23,743 nucleotides of DNA, taken from Planctomycetota bacterium. Lineage in GTDB: Bacteria > Planctomycetota > Phycisphaerae > Phycisphaerales > SM1A02. Positions 8,286 through 16,401 of the stretch are shown here, one piece after another; the stretch's first letter is position 1; every line of letters begins with the position of its first letter. The notes beneath the pieces are model-generated. The model saw only the letters and a program-made list of their open reading frames with translations, had not been told where the DNA came from and did no database searches. A program made the position numbers and the translations under genes. The stretch lies in contig RFOC01000007.1 in assembly GCA_009926815.1 (NCBI GenBank), positions 1 through 23,743 on the forward strand, read 5' to 3'.

Positions 8286-9569
8286 ATGCCCACCTACGAG
8301 TACGTCTGCGACGCGTGCGGACACCAGTTCGAGCGATTCCAGTCCATCACCGCCGCCCCGGAGCGCAACTGCCCGAAGTGCCGCAAGCGCAAGGTGCGCC
8401 GCAAGATCGGCGTGGGTGCGGCCATCCTCTTCAAGGGCACGGGTTTCTACGAGACGGATTACCGCAGCGACGGCTACGCGAAGGCGGCGGAGGCCGATCG
8501 GAAGAACTCGGACTCCGCGAAGCCCGCCGAGACGAAACCCCAGGCCAGCACCGAGACGAAGTCCGAAGCCAAGGCCGAGGCGAAGCAGGCCACGACCACG
8601 GACACCAAGCCCGCCACCACCAAGCCAGCGAAGGAGCCAGGCGTGAAGGCACTGCATCCATCCCGTGAGGGCCGCGGCCAGGGCAACCTGCGCCGCTCCG
8701 CACCGCGTGCGCGCAAGGCGCACCGGGGCCTGGCCCTGAAGAAGCTGGCCATCGCTCTCGTGGTCGCGATGCTGTCGCTGGTGCTCGTGGGCATCCTGGG
8801 CATCGACGTGATCGCGCGACTGGGCATCCAGACGGTGGGTTCGCGCGTGCTGGGCGTGCCCACCAGCGTGCGCAGCGTCAGCATCGGCCTGATCAGCGAC
8901 ACCAGCAGCGTGAACGGCCTGGCGGTGGCCAACCCCGCGGGCTACACGGATCCGGAGTTCCTCACGCTGGGCCGCGCCGCCCTGACCGCCCGGCTGGGCG
9001 AACTCACCGCCGACGACACCACCATCCGCAGCGTGGTCATCCGCGACGTGGTGCTGACGCTGGAGAAGGACGCCAGCGGCAAGCTCAACGCCGACCGGAT
9101 CAGCGACAACCTGCCCGCCTCGCCCAAGGACGGGTCGCAGCCGGCGAAGACGCCGGCGCCCGGCACCTCTCGCACCATCACCGTGAACGAGTTCCGCCTG
9201 GAGGGCGTGAAGGTTCGACTGCGGAACCTGGTGGGCGGCAAGGCCGGCGTGGTCGAGGCCAACCTGCCCGACATCGTGCTGAAGAACGTGAAGAGCGACG
9301 GCAGCGTGGACGTGCTCGCAAGCCAGGTGAGCGGCGTCGTCATCGGCAGCGTGCTCGAGGCCACCGTGAAGGCCAACATCGAGGGCCTCTCCTCCGAGGT
9401 GGTCAGCGGCCTGAAGGACGCCATGAAGAACGCGGTGGACGAGCTTCCGGCGGACCTGCGCGGACCCGTGGAGTCGATCCGCGGCGGCGTGGGCGAGGCG
9501 CTCGACGACGCCGGCAAGGGCATCGGCGATGCGCTGGGCAACATCTTCGGCGGCAACAAGGGCAAGTGA
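8286..9569 (+). CDS. FmdB-type zinc ribbon fused to an AsmA-like membrane-anchored domain
   Basis: This 427-residue protein looks like two genes in one frame. Residues 1-65 are an FmdB-family zinc ribbon (MPTYEYVCDACGHQFE; Cys8, Cys11, Cys29, Cys32; then the Gly-rich GVGAAILFKGTGFYETDYR). That family is usually a free protein of about 60-120 residues. Residues 66-118 form a Lys/Ala/Thr-rich low-complexity linker. After basic residues 125-153 comes one membrane helix (about 154-172), then an AsmA/DUF748-like region (VGSRVLGVPTSVRSVSIGLIS...VNGLAVANPAGY, 'TIRSVVIRDVVLTLE') typical of periplasmic lipid-handling or barrier proteins. The C-terminus has amphipathic helices ending GGNKGK. An internal GTG at 8643 has its own SD (8631-8636). 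The gene starts 6 nt after grpE. Function is unknown; the fusion could be real, or a second product could start internally. Confidence 0.8.
   Translation: MPTYEYVCDACGHQFERFQSITAAPERNCPKCRKRKVRRKIGVGAAILFKGTGFYETDYRSDGYAKAAEADRKNSDSAKPAETKPQASTETKSEAKAEAKQATTTDTKPATTKPAKEPGVKALHPSREGRGQGNLRRSAPRARKAHRGLALKKLAIALVVAMLSLVLVGILGIDVIARLGIQTVGSRVLGVPTSVRSVSIGLISDTSSVNGLAVANPAGYTDPEFLTLGRAALTARLGELTADDTTIRSVVIRDVVLTLEKDASGKLNADRISDNLPASPKDGSQPAKTPAPGTSRTITVNEFRLEGVKVRLRNLVGGKAGVVEANLPDIVLKNVKSDGSVDVLASQVSGVVIGSVLEATVKANIEGLSSEVVSGLKDAMKNAVDELPADLRGPVESIRGGVGEALDDAGKGIGDALGNIFGGNKGK
8631..8645 (+). promoter_or_regulatory. Internal SD and GTG start inside the fmdB fusion
   Basis: AAGGAG (8631-8636), a 6-nt spacer and in-frame GTG (8643-8645) have ideal geometry. 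The site lies exactly where the FmdB/linker part ends and the basic, membrane-anchored AsmA-like part begins (residue 120). It would give a separate 308-residue product. Confidence 0.4.
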
Positions 9570-9586
9570 CGCGGCGTCACGCCGCG
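9570..9586. repeat. Inverted repeat (7-bp stem) between the fmdB fusion and rnr
   Basis: CGCGGCG, the 3-nt loop TCA, then CGCCGCG start immediately after the TGA of the upstream gene. No T-run follows, so it is not a classical intrinsic terminator. It lies directly upstream of the rnr -10 motif and may mark the end of the chaperone transcript. Confidence 0.45.
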
Positions 9587-9597
9587 CGTGGCACCCG

Positions 9598-9603
9598 TAG
9601 ACT
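9598..9603 (+). promoter_or_regulatory. -10 element TAGACT, leaderless spacing to rnr ATG
   Basis: TAGACT, 6 nt (CCGCCG), then ATG at 9610. There is no SD sequence. The spacing places the transcription start on the A of the start codon. Confidence 0.55.
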
Positions 9604-9609
9604 CCGCCG

Positions 9610-12042
9610 ATGCCGCTTCGATTCATCGACCGGATCCTGCAGGACCTGCTGCACGCGGGGGAGCGACCGGTCGATCCCGACATCCTGGCCCGTCGCCTGC
9701 GCGTGGAGAGCGACGACCGCTGGGCGTTCGACGAGGCCATCGGCCGCCTGACCAACGAGGGCCGCCTGGAGACCGACGAGCAGGGCCGCGTTCGACTTCC
9801 ACAGCACGAGGACGAGGTGATCGGCCGGATCGTGGTGACGCAGAAGGGCAACGCGTTCGTGAAGCCGGAGAGGCTCTCGCACGAGGGCGACCTGTTCATT
9901 CCCGAGGGCAGCGTGGGCGACGCCATGACCGGCGATCGCGTGCGCGCGGCGGTGGTGCGCCGCACCCGGGGCTGGCGTGGTCCGGGACGAGGGGCCGCCG
10001 CCGCCGAAGGTCCCACGGGGCGAGTCCTCGAGGTGATCACGCGCGGACGCACGCGCTTCGCCGGCATCCTGGTGCAGGAGGGCAAGCGATGGTTCGTGGA
10101 GCCCGACGGCCGCGTGCTTCGCGAGCCCATCCTGGTGCGCGACCCGCACGCGAAGGAGGCGAAGGCAGGCGACAAGGTCACGGTCGATCTCACCCGCTTC
10201 CCCAGCGAGGCCGGGCCCGCCGAGGGGGCCATCGTGGAGGTGCTGGGCGAGGCGGGACAGCCGGACGTGGAGACGGCGTCCACCATGGCCACCTACGGAC
10301 TGCAGGAGCGATTTCCCGACGAGGCCCATGACCAGGCCAGCCGTGCGGCCATCTCGTTCGAGCGCGAGGCCGAGGGCCCGTGGAGCGATCGCCTGGACCT
10401 GCGCGACGACCTGATCTGGACCATCGATCCGCCGGATGCGCGCGACTTCGATGACGCCTGCTCGGTGAAGTTCGACGCCGCCGAGGGCATCTGGGAGCTG
10501 GCGGTGCACATCGCCGACGTGAGCCACTTCGTCACGCTGGATTCCCCGCTGGATGTGGAGGCCCGCAAGCGCGGCAACAGCGCGTACCTGCCGCGACGCG
10601 TGGTGCCCATGCTGCCGGAGACGCTCAGCAACGGCGTGTGCAGCCTGCAGGAGGGCGTGCCCCGCTTCTGCAAGAGCGCCTTCATCCGCTTCGATGCCCG
10701 TGGACGCGTGCTCGACGAGCGCTTCGCGCAGACCGTGATCCGAAGCCGAAAGCGGCTCACCTACCTGGAGGCGCAGGCGCTCATCGAGGGGCGACCCGCC
10801 GAGGCGCGGCGGCATGCCCGCAACGACACTGAACCCACCGATGAGGTGGTGGCCAACCTCCGACTGGCCGACCAGCTGGCTCGCCTGCTGCAGAGGCGTC
10901 GCCGGACCCAGGGCCAGCTGGTGCTGGACCTGCCCAAGTGCGAGCTGGTGTTCGACGCCGAGGGCCGCGTGATCGACGCCGTGCCCGAGGACGACGCCTT
11001 CACGCACACGCTGATCGAGATGTTCATGGTCGAGGCCAACGAGGCGGTCGGACGCCTCTTCGCCAGCATGGAAGTGCCGCTGCTGCGGCGCATCCATCCA
11101 CCGCCCAGCTTCAAGGATCTGGAGGAACTCCGCGCCTTCGCGCGCACCGTGGGGTTCCGCCTCTCCGACGAGCCCGAGCGCGCTGACCTGCTGGCGCTGC
11201 TGGAGCACACCCGAGGCAGCGACGCGGCCCGAGCCGTGCACTTCGCCGTGCTCAAGACGCTGGCCAAGGCCACCTATGCGCCCGCGCTCATTGGCCACTA
11301 CGCGCTGGCCAGCGAGCACTACGCGCACTTCACCAGCCCCATCCGGCGCTACCCGGACCTGACCGTGCACCGCTCGCTCGAGGCGTGGCTGGAGCTCTCC
11401 GACAATGGCCGCTCGCCGCCGGGTGGGCGGAAGCGCCGCGACGCGCGGCAGACGCTCGAGAGCGATCCCCGCTGCCCGGGCGAGCCGGTGCTCGCCGAGA
11501 TCGGCCGCCACTGCAGCGAGACCGAGGTGAACGCGGAGTCCGCCGAACGCGACCTGCGGACCTTCCTGGTGCTGCAGTTCCTGAAGGATCATCACATGGG
11601 CGACGAACTGGAGGGCGTGGTCACCGGGCTCGCCCCGCAGGGCGTGTGGATCAGCGTGGCCAAGTTCCTGGTGGATGGGCTGGTGCGCTTCAGCGCCCTG
11701 CCCTCCAGCCGCGACCGTCCCGATCGCTGGACGGTGAACGAGCGCACCGGCCGGCTGGTCAGCGTGCGAAGCGGAGCCAGCGTCGGTCTGGGCGACCGGG
11801 TCAAGGTGGGCATCCTGGCCATCGATCTGGCCAGCCGCACCATGGATCTCTCCATCACGAAGCTGCCCCGGCAGGGCACGCAGGGACCCGCGGGCGAGAC
11901 CACCGAACGTCGCGGCACGGGCGCCCCGGGGGCGGATGGCCGCGACCCGCGCCGCGACCTGCTGCATCGCGATGCCACATCGTGGACCAAGGGTCACAAG
12001 CGCGGCTTCAAGCGTGGTCGTCGCGGCCGCAAGAGCCGCTGA
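9610..12042 (+). CDS. rnr: Ribonuclease R
   Basis: Processive 3'-5' exoribonuclease that degrades structured RNA. Of the 810 residues, 1-62 form an N-terminal winged helix (FIDRILQDLL...LTNEGRLE) and about 68-225 the cold-shock/OB region. The RNB catalytic domain runs from about 262 to 600 with DLIWTIDPPDARDFDDA, where Asp273, Asp279, Asp281 and Asp282 correspond to the Mg2+-binding aspartates. It also has the conserved HFTSPIRRYPDL (573-584). An S1 domain follows (about 664-752, LEGVVTGLAPQGVWISV). The tail is short and strongly basic (KGHKRGFKRGRRGRKSR), as in RNase R and unlike RNase II. Length matches the family. ATG 9610 is supported by the immediate domain start and the TAGACT 6 nt upstream. 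It converges on the LuxR-type gene with 5 bp between stops. Confidence 0.96.
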   Translation: MPLRFIDRILQDLLHAGERPVDPDILARRLRVESDDRWAFDEAIGRLTNEGRLETDEQGRVRLPQHEDEVIGRIVVTQKGNAFVKPERLSHEGDLFIPEGSVGDAMTGDRVRAAVVRRTRGWRGPGRGAAAAEGPTGRVLEVITRGRTRFAGILVQEGKRWFVEPDGRVLREPILVRDPHAKEAKAGDKVTVDLTRFPSEAGPAEGAIVEVLGEAGQPDVETASTMATYGLQERFPDEAHDQASRAAISFEREAEGPWSDRLDLRDDLIWTIDPPDARDFDDACSVKFDAAEGIWELAVHIADVSHFVTLDSPLDVEARKRGNSAYLPRRVVPMLPETLSNGVCSLQEGVPRFCKSAFIRFDARGRVLDERFAQTVIRSRKRLTYLEAQALIEGRPAEARRHARNDTEPTDEVVANLRLADQLARLLQRRRRTQGQLVLDLPKCELVFDAEGRVIDAVPEDDAFTHTLIEMFMVEANEAVGRLFASMEVPLLRRIHPPPSFKDLEELRAFARTVGFRLSDEPERADLLALLEHTRGSDAARAVHFAVLKTLAKATYAPALIGHYALASEHYAHFTSPIRRYPDLTVHRSLEAWLELSDNGRSPPGGRKRRDARQTLESDPRCPGEPVLAEIGRHCSETEVNAESAERDLRTFLVLQFLKDHHMGDELEGVVTGLAPQGVWISVAKFLVDGLVRFSALPSSRDRPDRWTVNERTGRLVSVRSGASVGLGDRVKVGILAIDLASRTMDLSITKLPRQGTQGPAGETTERRGTGAPGADGRDPRRDLLHRDATSWTKGHKRGFKRGRRGRKSR

Positions 12043-12047
12043 ACGGG

Positions 12048-12863
12048 TCAACCCCGCTCGGCATCCCGCATGCGCATGATGAACTCGGTCCGTCGCTTCA
12101 CGCCCAGCTTGCGATAGACGCGACGCACCAGCGTGTCCACGGTGTAGAAGGAGAGTCCAAGCGATTCCGCCACCTGACGCATGGTCTGGCCGGCCATCAG
12201 GGCCATGGCCACCTGACGCTCACGGGGCGAGAGACCCTCGAGCGGTCGCGATCCCGGCGAACCCCTGGCCGGGTCCGCCCGCAGCTCGCCATTCGGCAGC
12301 GGCAACTCCCCCGCCGGGGTCGCCAGCACGTGCACGGAAACGTGATGCGTGCACTGCACCGGACCCTCGGTGCGGCGACCGCGACCCGATCGACCGGATT
12401 GCTGGGTGAGCTGCAGGAAGCGCCTAAGTTCGTCGATGCGGCGACGCACCTCCGCCAGTTCGGCGGGCCCCAGACGCACCGACATGCCGAACCCGGCCCG
12501 CGAATCCTCGCCGTCGTGCGTCGCCTGCCCGTCCAGCAGACCCTGAAGCCGACGCCGCGTGCGAGCGCTCGCCAGCGAGCGCGCGCCATTCTCCACCAGG
12601 GCGATCGTCTCGGCCGTCAGCCGTCCCACGTCGATCGAGACGTATGCCAGTCCATGGCGCGATCGCTCGGCACGCACCAGTCCATGCCGCTCCAGCTGAT
12701 CCAGTCCGCGCTGGATCTGGTCCTGGGTGCGCTGCGTCTGCTCGATCAGTCGAGCCAGCCCCACCCCCCGATCGCTGCGGCGGATCACCTCCCAGAGTGA
12801 CATGACCTCCTCGTCGGTGACGAGGACCTCGATTCCCGGTTGCATGCGCTGCTTCGCCTCCAC
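12048..12863 (-). CDS. Winged-helix/LuxR-type (GerE) transcriptional regulator
   Basis: A 271-residue DNA-binding protein. Residues 211-266 are a LuxR/GerE helix-turn-helix (LSPRERQVAMALMAGQTMRQVAESLGLSFYTVDTLVRRVYRKLGVKRRTEFI), with the usual (LSPRE)RQV start and VDTLVRRVYRKLGV recognition helix. There is no receiver, PAS or autoinducer domain. Residues 18-78 instead look like an ArsR/MarR-like winged helix (LARLIEQTQRTQDQIQRGLDQLERHGLVRAERS), followed by helices about 80-155. The two DNA-binding modules and the missing phosphoacceptor suggest ligand- or abundance-based control; this is an inference. The start is uncertain: GTG 12863 has TACCGT 10 nt upstream, while ATG 12845 (residue 7) has only a distant GGAGG. 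Targets are unknown. Confidence 0.8.
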   Translation of the reverse strand: MEAKQRMQPGIEVLVTDEEVMSLWEVIRRSDRGVGLARLIEQTQRTQDQIQRGLDQLERHGLVRAERSRHGLAYVSIDVGRLTAETIALVENGARSLASARTRRRLQGLLDGQATHDGEDSRAGFGMSVRLGPAELAEVRRRIDELRRFLQLTQQSGRSGRGRRTEGPVQCTHHVSVHVLATPAGELPLPNGELRADPARGSPGSRPLEGLSPRERQVAMALMAGQTMRQVAESLGLSFYTVDTLVRRVYRKLGVKRRTEFIMRMRDAERG

Positions 12864-12907
12864 GGAAGGCTGAACGGTAGCACGGTGATCGCGGCTCGTG
12901 GGGCAAG

Positions 12908-12943
12908 AATGAACGCATTCCGCACAGTGCCGTGCGGTTCATT
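12908..12943 (-). terminator. Probable terminator of the dienelactone hydrolase-family gene
   Basis: CCGCAC (12920-12925) and GTGCGG (12932-12937) form a stem with a 6-nt loop. Outer AATGAA and TTCATT (12908-12913, 12938-12943) extend it past a 6-nt one-sided bulge. Read on the minus strand it lies about 35 nt beyond the hydrolase stop and runs into T-rich TTCATTCTT. Confidence 0.45.
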
Positions 12944-12978
12944 GTCACGCGATTTGGGGAGATCCAGCGGCGCGTGAT

Positions 12979-13743
12979 TCAGCGCGGAACAGGACAGGCA
13001 CCCATGGTTGCCTTGACCGGCTCGCGCAGGCACTCGTGGAGAAAGTCATCCATGGCCGCGAAGGCGCGGCGCTCCGCCAGCTCGCAGTGCTGCATGCCGT
13101 TCCCGGGATCACCCGCCGCGGGATTCGTGAATGCGTGGCCGCGATGCCCGAAGACCATCGCGTTCCAGTCGCATCCCGCCTCGGTCATCTCTCGCGCGAA
13201 GGCCTCGAAGTCCGCAGGCTTCGCCATGGGATCGTTCCATCCGTGACACGCGAGCACGCGCGCATGCATGGGGCGGGTCCCCTTCTCCACGCCCACCGGC
13301 GCCCCCAGCAGGCCGTGGAACGAGACCACCCCCTGCAGACCCGGTCGACCCGCACGAGCCAGATCCAGGGCGCACATGCCACCGAAGCAGAAGCCGATGG
13401 CGCCGATCGCGTGCTCGTTGGCCAGCGGGTGATGCCTGGCGAAGTGCCAACCCGCGCTGGCCCGACGCAGCAGCAGGTTTCGATCCTGCACGAAGGGCGT
13501 CATCAGGCGACCATTCTCCTCGGGCGAGGCGCCTCGCCGACCCTTGCCGTACATGTCGACGGCCACGCCCAGGTAGCCCCGTCGGGCCAGGCGCTCGGCC
13601 TTGCTCCTGGCGAAGTCATCCTGGCCGCCCCAGGCGTGGAACACCAGCACCACGGGACGGCGTCCGGGGACCGAGGCATCATGCGCGACGTAGGCCTCGC
13701 AGGCCAGGTCGCCATCGGCGTAGTCGACGAATTGGGTGTCCAT
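12979..13743 (-). CDS. Dienelactone hydrolase-family alpha/beta hydrolase
   Basis: A 254-residue alpha/beta hydrolase with the dienelactone hydrolase layout: VVLVFHAWGG oxyanion region (31-40) and GYLGVAVDMYGKGRRG (56-71). The Cys nucleophile elbow is GFCFGGMCAL (Cys119), and the triad is completed by Asp171 (CHGWNDPM) and His203 (GHRGHAFTNP). The Cys-His-Asp triad places it in the DLH family rather than among serine esterases. The physiological substrate is not deducible: DLH proper opens dienelactones in chlorocatechol breakdown, but no catabolic partner is nearby and many relatives are general carboxylesterases. No signal peptide, so cytoplasmic. ATG 13743 is supported by TACGAT exactly 6 nt upstream and by the normal N-terminus. 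A hairpin follows the stop. Confidence 0.88.
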   Translation of the reverse strand: MDTQFVDYADGDLACEAYVAHDASVPGRRPVVLVFHAWGGQDDFARSKAERLARRGYLGVAVDMYGKGRRGASPEENGRLMTPFVQDRNLLLRRASAGWHFARHHPLANEHAIGAIGFCFGGMCALDLARAGRPGLQGVVSFHGLLGAPVGVEKGTRPMHARVLACHGWNDPMAKPADFEAFAREMTEAGCDWNAMVFGHRGHAFTNPAAGDPGNGMQHCELAERRAFAAMDDFLHECLREPVKATMGACPVPR

Positions 13744-13749
13744 GCGCGG

Positions 13750-13755
13750 ATCGTA
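13750..13755 (-). promoter_or_regulatory. -10 element TACGAT, leaderless spacing to the hydrolase ATG
   Basis: On the minus strand TACGAT, CCGCGC (6 nt), then ATG at 13743. No SD sequence precedes the start. Confidence 0.5.
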
Positions 13756-13873
13756 ACGGGGGCGAACCCATGATCACCCGCCCGTTCGCGATCCGCCGGA
13801 AAAAGGGCAGGAAGTTTCGCCGGGGCGCAAGGCGCCGCTACCGTGCCCACCGTCTCAACGCCGTGCTCACGGC

Positions 13874-13880
13874 AAGGAGG
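13874..13880 (+). promoter_or_regulatory. SD AAGGAGG deciding start 13885
   Basis: AAGGAGG with a 4-nt spacer to ATG 13885. This selects 13885 over the in-frame ATG at 13843, which would add 14 non-signal-like residues ahead of the signal peptide. Confidence 0.65.
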
Positions 13881-13884
13881 AGCC

Positions 13885-15258
13885 ATGGATGGCGGGAATC
13901 ATTGCGCCCGGACGGCGCGTGCGGTGGCGGCCTGCGCAGCCGCGGTGGCGCTCACGGTGCGGGCTCCGGCGGCCATGGATGGCGCGCCGGAGTCCGCGTT
14001 CGCCGCAGGCACTTCGGTGGTGGGCTGGCGGGCGACCGCGTCCATCGTGCCTCCAGGTTCGGCATCCTGGTCGCTCGGACCCACGGTCGCCCTGCATGGC
14101 AACACGCTGGCGGTGGGACCGGCCCGCGACTGGGATCTCGGCCAGGATCTGGGTGGCGTGCGGCTGTACCGGCTGGATCACGCCGGCTGGCGCGAGGATG
14201 CCGCCCTCATGCACCCCTCGGCGGACATCCACGCCAACTTTGGCGCTGCGCTGGCCCTCACGGACCTGCATCTGGCCATCGGTTCCCCGCGGGATGCCCT
14301 GGCTGGATTCGAGTCGGGATCGGTGCACGTCTTCCGCAGGCACGCCTCGGGCTGGGTGGCCCAGGCCACGCTCATGCGGCCCGAGGCATCCACCTCCGAC
14401 CTGCTGGGGTGCAGCGTGGCCATGCACGGTGACACGCTGGTGGCTGGCGCTCCCAAGGCCGACGCCGGCGCGCTCGACACGGGCTGCGTGGAGGTCTTCC
14501 GGTGCATCGATGGCGCCTGGCTTCACGAGGCCACGCTGGTCGCGCCGGACCCGCAGATCGGGGCGCTCTTCGGACTCTCGGTGGCCATCGATGGTGACAC
14601 GATCATGGTGGGCACCCCGGGCGACTCGGCCCAGGGACCGGCGGCGGGCCGCGTCCATGTCTTCATCCGGAGCGGGCATGAGTGGCGATGGGATGGCTCC
14701 GTGGGATGCCCGGCCGGCGCGCGCGCCTGGTTCGGCGCCTCGGTGGCCGGCGCGCGCGGTCTCTGGATCGCCGGCGCCCCGCGAGCCACCCGACCGGATC
14801 CCGTGGGCTTCATCCGGGGCGCGGCATGGCGCATCGATCGGATCGGCGGCCGCTGGCAGGCCGTGGACATCCTGATTCCATCGGACGCGGCCACCGGCGA
14901 CGCCATCGGCTGCTCCGCCGCCACCGATGGCCGGTCCGTGGTGCTGGGCGCCACGGCTGACGGATGGCGCGGGGATCTTGCCGGTTGCGCGTTCGTGTTC
15001 GAGGCCGGGCCCAACGGCTGGTCATGCCAGCGGCTCGACCCACCCCAGTCCAGCGCGGATGCGCTGGTGGGTCATGGCGTCGCGCTCGATGGTGGATGGA
15101 TCGCCCTCGGTCGCCTGGGCAATCCCGAGGAGACGCCGGGGCCCGGACGCGTGGACCTGTTCCGTCGCGCCTCCGGCGAGCTGGATCTCTCGGGACCCCG
15201 CGGCGCACGGAGGAGCCGGGTTCGTGCCGAGCCGGATCAGGCCGTCGTCGCCCCGTAG
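13885..15258 (+). CDS. Secreted seven-repeat FG-GAP (integrin-type) beta-propeller protein
   Basis: A 457-residue protein with a hydrophobic N-terminal signal (ARAVAACAAAVALTVRAPA, about 10-30), so probably exported. The mature part is seven consecutive FG-GAP-like units of about 50-57 residues, each with 'FG.SVA..GDTL.VG.P' and '.G.V.VF.R....W' strands. Clear examples are LLGCSVAMHGDTLVAGAPK and LFGLSVAIDGDTIMVGTPG. Seven units fit a closed seven-bladed propeller. No Ca-binding DxDxDG loops, catalytic motif or anchor are visible. It resembles the N-terminal half of the protein encoded at 20200-22548. The function is likely binding or cell-surface related, but no ligand can be named. Its 3' end overlaps the convergent dus gene by 22 bp. 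Confidence 0.82.
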   Translation: MDGGNHCARTARAVAACAAAVALTVRAPAAMDGAPESAFAAGTSVVGWRATASIVPPGSASWSLGPTVALHGNTLAVGPARDWDLGQDLGGVRLYRLDHAGWREDAALMHPSADIHANFGAALALTDLHLAIGSPRDALAGFESGSVHVFRRHASGWVAQATLMRPEASTSDLLGCSVAMHGDTLVAGAPKADAGALDTGCVEVFRCIDGAWLHEATLVAPDPQIGALFGLSVAIDGDTIMVGTPGDSAQGPAAGRVHVFIRSGHEWRWDGSVGCPAGARAWFGASVAGARGLWIAGAPRATRPDPVGFIRGAAWRIDRIGGRWQAVDILIPSDAATGDAIGCSAATDGRSVVLGATADGWRGDLAGCAFVFEAGPNGWSCQRLDPPQSSADALVGHGVALDGGWIALGRLGNPEETPGPGRVDLFRRASGELDLSGPRGARRSRVRAEPDQAVVAP

Positions 15259-16364
15259 AAGGCCTCGATGACGCCCCGCCATTCGCCCATGGTCTCGCAG
15301 CGGATGAAGGCATCCTTCACGTCCTGGGCCCGCTCGTGGTGCGCGGCGAACTTGATGCCGAACTTCCGCATGCGTCGGCCGGCGCTGCGTTCGCCATGGA
15401 TCGTCTCGGCGAACCGGCAGTGGTCCAGCAGCGCCACGCGCTGCTCGGCCAGCGTGGGTGGCCGGGGTGTCCGGCCGGCCATCAGGTCACGGGCCTGCCT
15501 GAAGATCCAGGGATTGCCGATGCAGCCCCGCGCCACGCTCACCGCGTGCACGCCGCAGAAATCCAGCATGGCGAAGATGTCCTCGGCGCTCCAGATGTCC
15601 CCGCTGCCGAACACCAGCCGATCCGGATGCCTGCGCACCACCTCGCGCAGCACCTCCCACTTGGCATACCCCTCGTACTTCTGCACCACGGTGCGGCCAT
15701 GCACCGTGGCCCATGCGTAGCCCAGCTCGTACACGGCATCGAACACGCGCTCGAACGCGTGGACCATCTCGGGCGTGTCGTCCCAGCTTCGGCGCAACTT
15801 CACGGTGCAGGGCACGCCAGGCGGCACGGCCTGCCGCACCGCGCGCAGCACGTCGATGGCGGCCGCCGGCTCGCGCAGGAAATGGCCTCCCCGGCTGCTG
15901 GTGCGGATCTTCTTGACCGGACAGGCCATGTTCACGTCCACCACGTCGTAGCCCATGCGGACCAGCAGGGCCGCGGCATCGGCCATCTCGCCCGGATGCG
16001 TGCCCATGACCTGACCCGCGATCGGGTGATCATCCAGTCCCGCCACCCGGTTGTCCTCCACGTCGCCCAGCCCGCATTCGCTCGCGATCAGGTCCGGGTC
16101 CTCCTTCCGACGTCCCTTGCCGCCCAGCAGCAGGGTTCGGTCCAGCAGCGCCTCGGTGATGCAGAACGGAGCGCCGTGGGCGCGGGCGACAAGTCGCATG
16201 GCTCCATCGCTGTACCCCGCCAGACCCGCCTGGAAGAACGGCGCATCGAAACCAGGCACCAGCGCGAGGATGCGTGGGTCCACCACCGCCCGCCGGGCCA
16301 GTTCGGCCGGCGACGCCGAGAGCGACCGCTCGGGCCGCGGCGCTGGATCCAGTTCCACGCTCAT
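15237..16364 (-). CDS. dus: tRNA-dihydrouridine synthase (DusB/NifR3 type)
   Basis: FMN- and NADPH-dependent enzyme that reduces specific uridines in tRNA to dihydrouridine. The 375-residue protein is a TIM barrel with FFQAGLAGYSDGAMR (FMN-binding start, usually PMAGVTD), CITEALL and QVMGTHP. The active-site strand is VDVNMACPVKKI with Cys148 as proton donor (commonly NxGCP; here NMACP). VKLRRSWDD, ATVHGRTVVQKYEG, FGSGDIWSA and ARGCIGNPWIFRQ follow; the last two bind the FMN phosphate. The C-terminal helical domain includes RKFGIKFAAHH. About 30 extra residues precede the barrel. ATG 16364 has TATCCT 8 nt upstream and no SD. The exact subfamily (A, B or C) is best guessed as DusB-like. Confidence 0.92.
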   Translation of the reverse strand: MSVELDPAPRPERSLSASPAELARRAVVDPRILALVPGFDAPFFQAGLAGYSDGAMRLVARAHGAPFCITEALLDRTLLLGGKGRRKEDPDLIASECGLGDVEDNRVAGLDDHPIAGQVMGTHPGEMADAAALLVRMGYDVVDVNMACPVKKIRTSSRGGHFLREPAAAIDVLRAVRQAVPPGVPCTVKLRRSWDDTPEMVHAFERVFDAVYELGYAWATVHGRTVVQKYEGYAKWEVLREVVRRHPDRLVFGSGDIWSAEDIFAMLDFCGVHAVSVARGCIGNPWIFRQARDLMAGRTPRPPTLAEQRVALLDHCRFAETIHGERSAGRRMRKFGIKFAAHHERAQDVKDAFIRCETMGEWRGVIEAFYGATTA

Positions 16365-16370
16365 GGGCGT

Positions 16371-16397
16371 GAAGGATAGCGCTCATCGCTATTCTTC
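16371..16397. promoter_or_regulatory. Divergent promoter dyad between dus and the lipoprotein gene
   Basis: The arms GAAGGATAGCG (16371-16381) and CGCTATTCTTC (16387-16397) are an 11-bp inverted repeat with one mismatch and a 5-nt centre. Each arm carries one outward-facing -10 element: TATCCT on the minus strand (16373-16378) for dus and TATTCT on the plus strand (16390-16395) for the lipoprotein gene. The latter is exactly 6 nt before GTG 16402. Confidence 0.5.
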
Positions 16398-16401
16398 CGT
16401 G

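Noticed and set aside
6363..10292. 1309-codon open frame on the minus strand
   Set aside because: Antisense to groEL2, dnaJ, grpE, the fmdB fusion and rnr, all with clear family motifs. The translation is low-complexity (His/Ala/Gly/Leu-rich), as expected when GC-rich coding DNA is read in the complementary frame.
13131..14432. 433-codon plus-strand frame, including a basic stretch near 13771
   Set aside because: Overlaps the hydrolase on the opposite strand and the FG-GAP gene in another frame. The translation is Arg/Pro/Gly-rich shadow sequence.
14964..16379. 471-codon plus-strand frame
   Set aside because: Antisense to dus and out of frame with the FG-GAP gene, without a domain signature.
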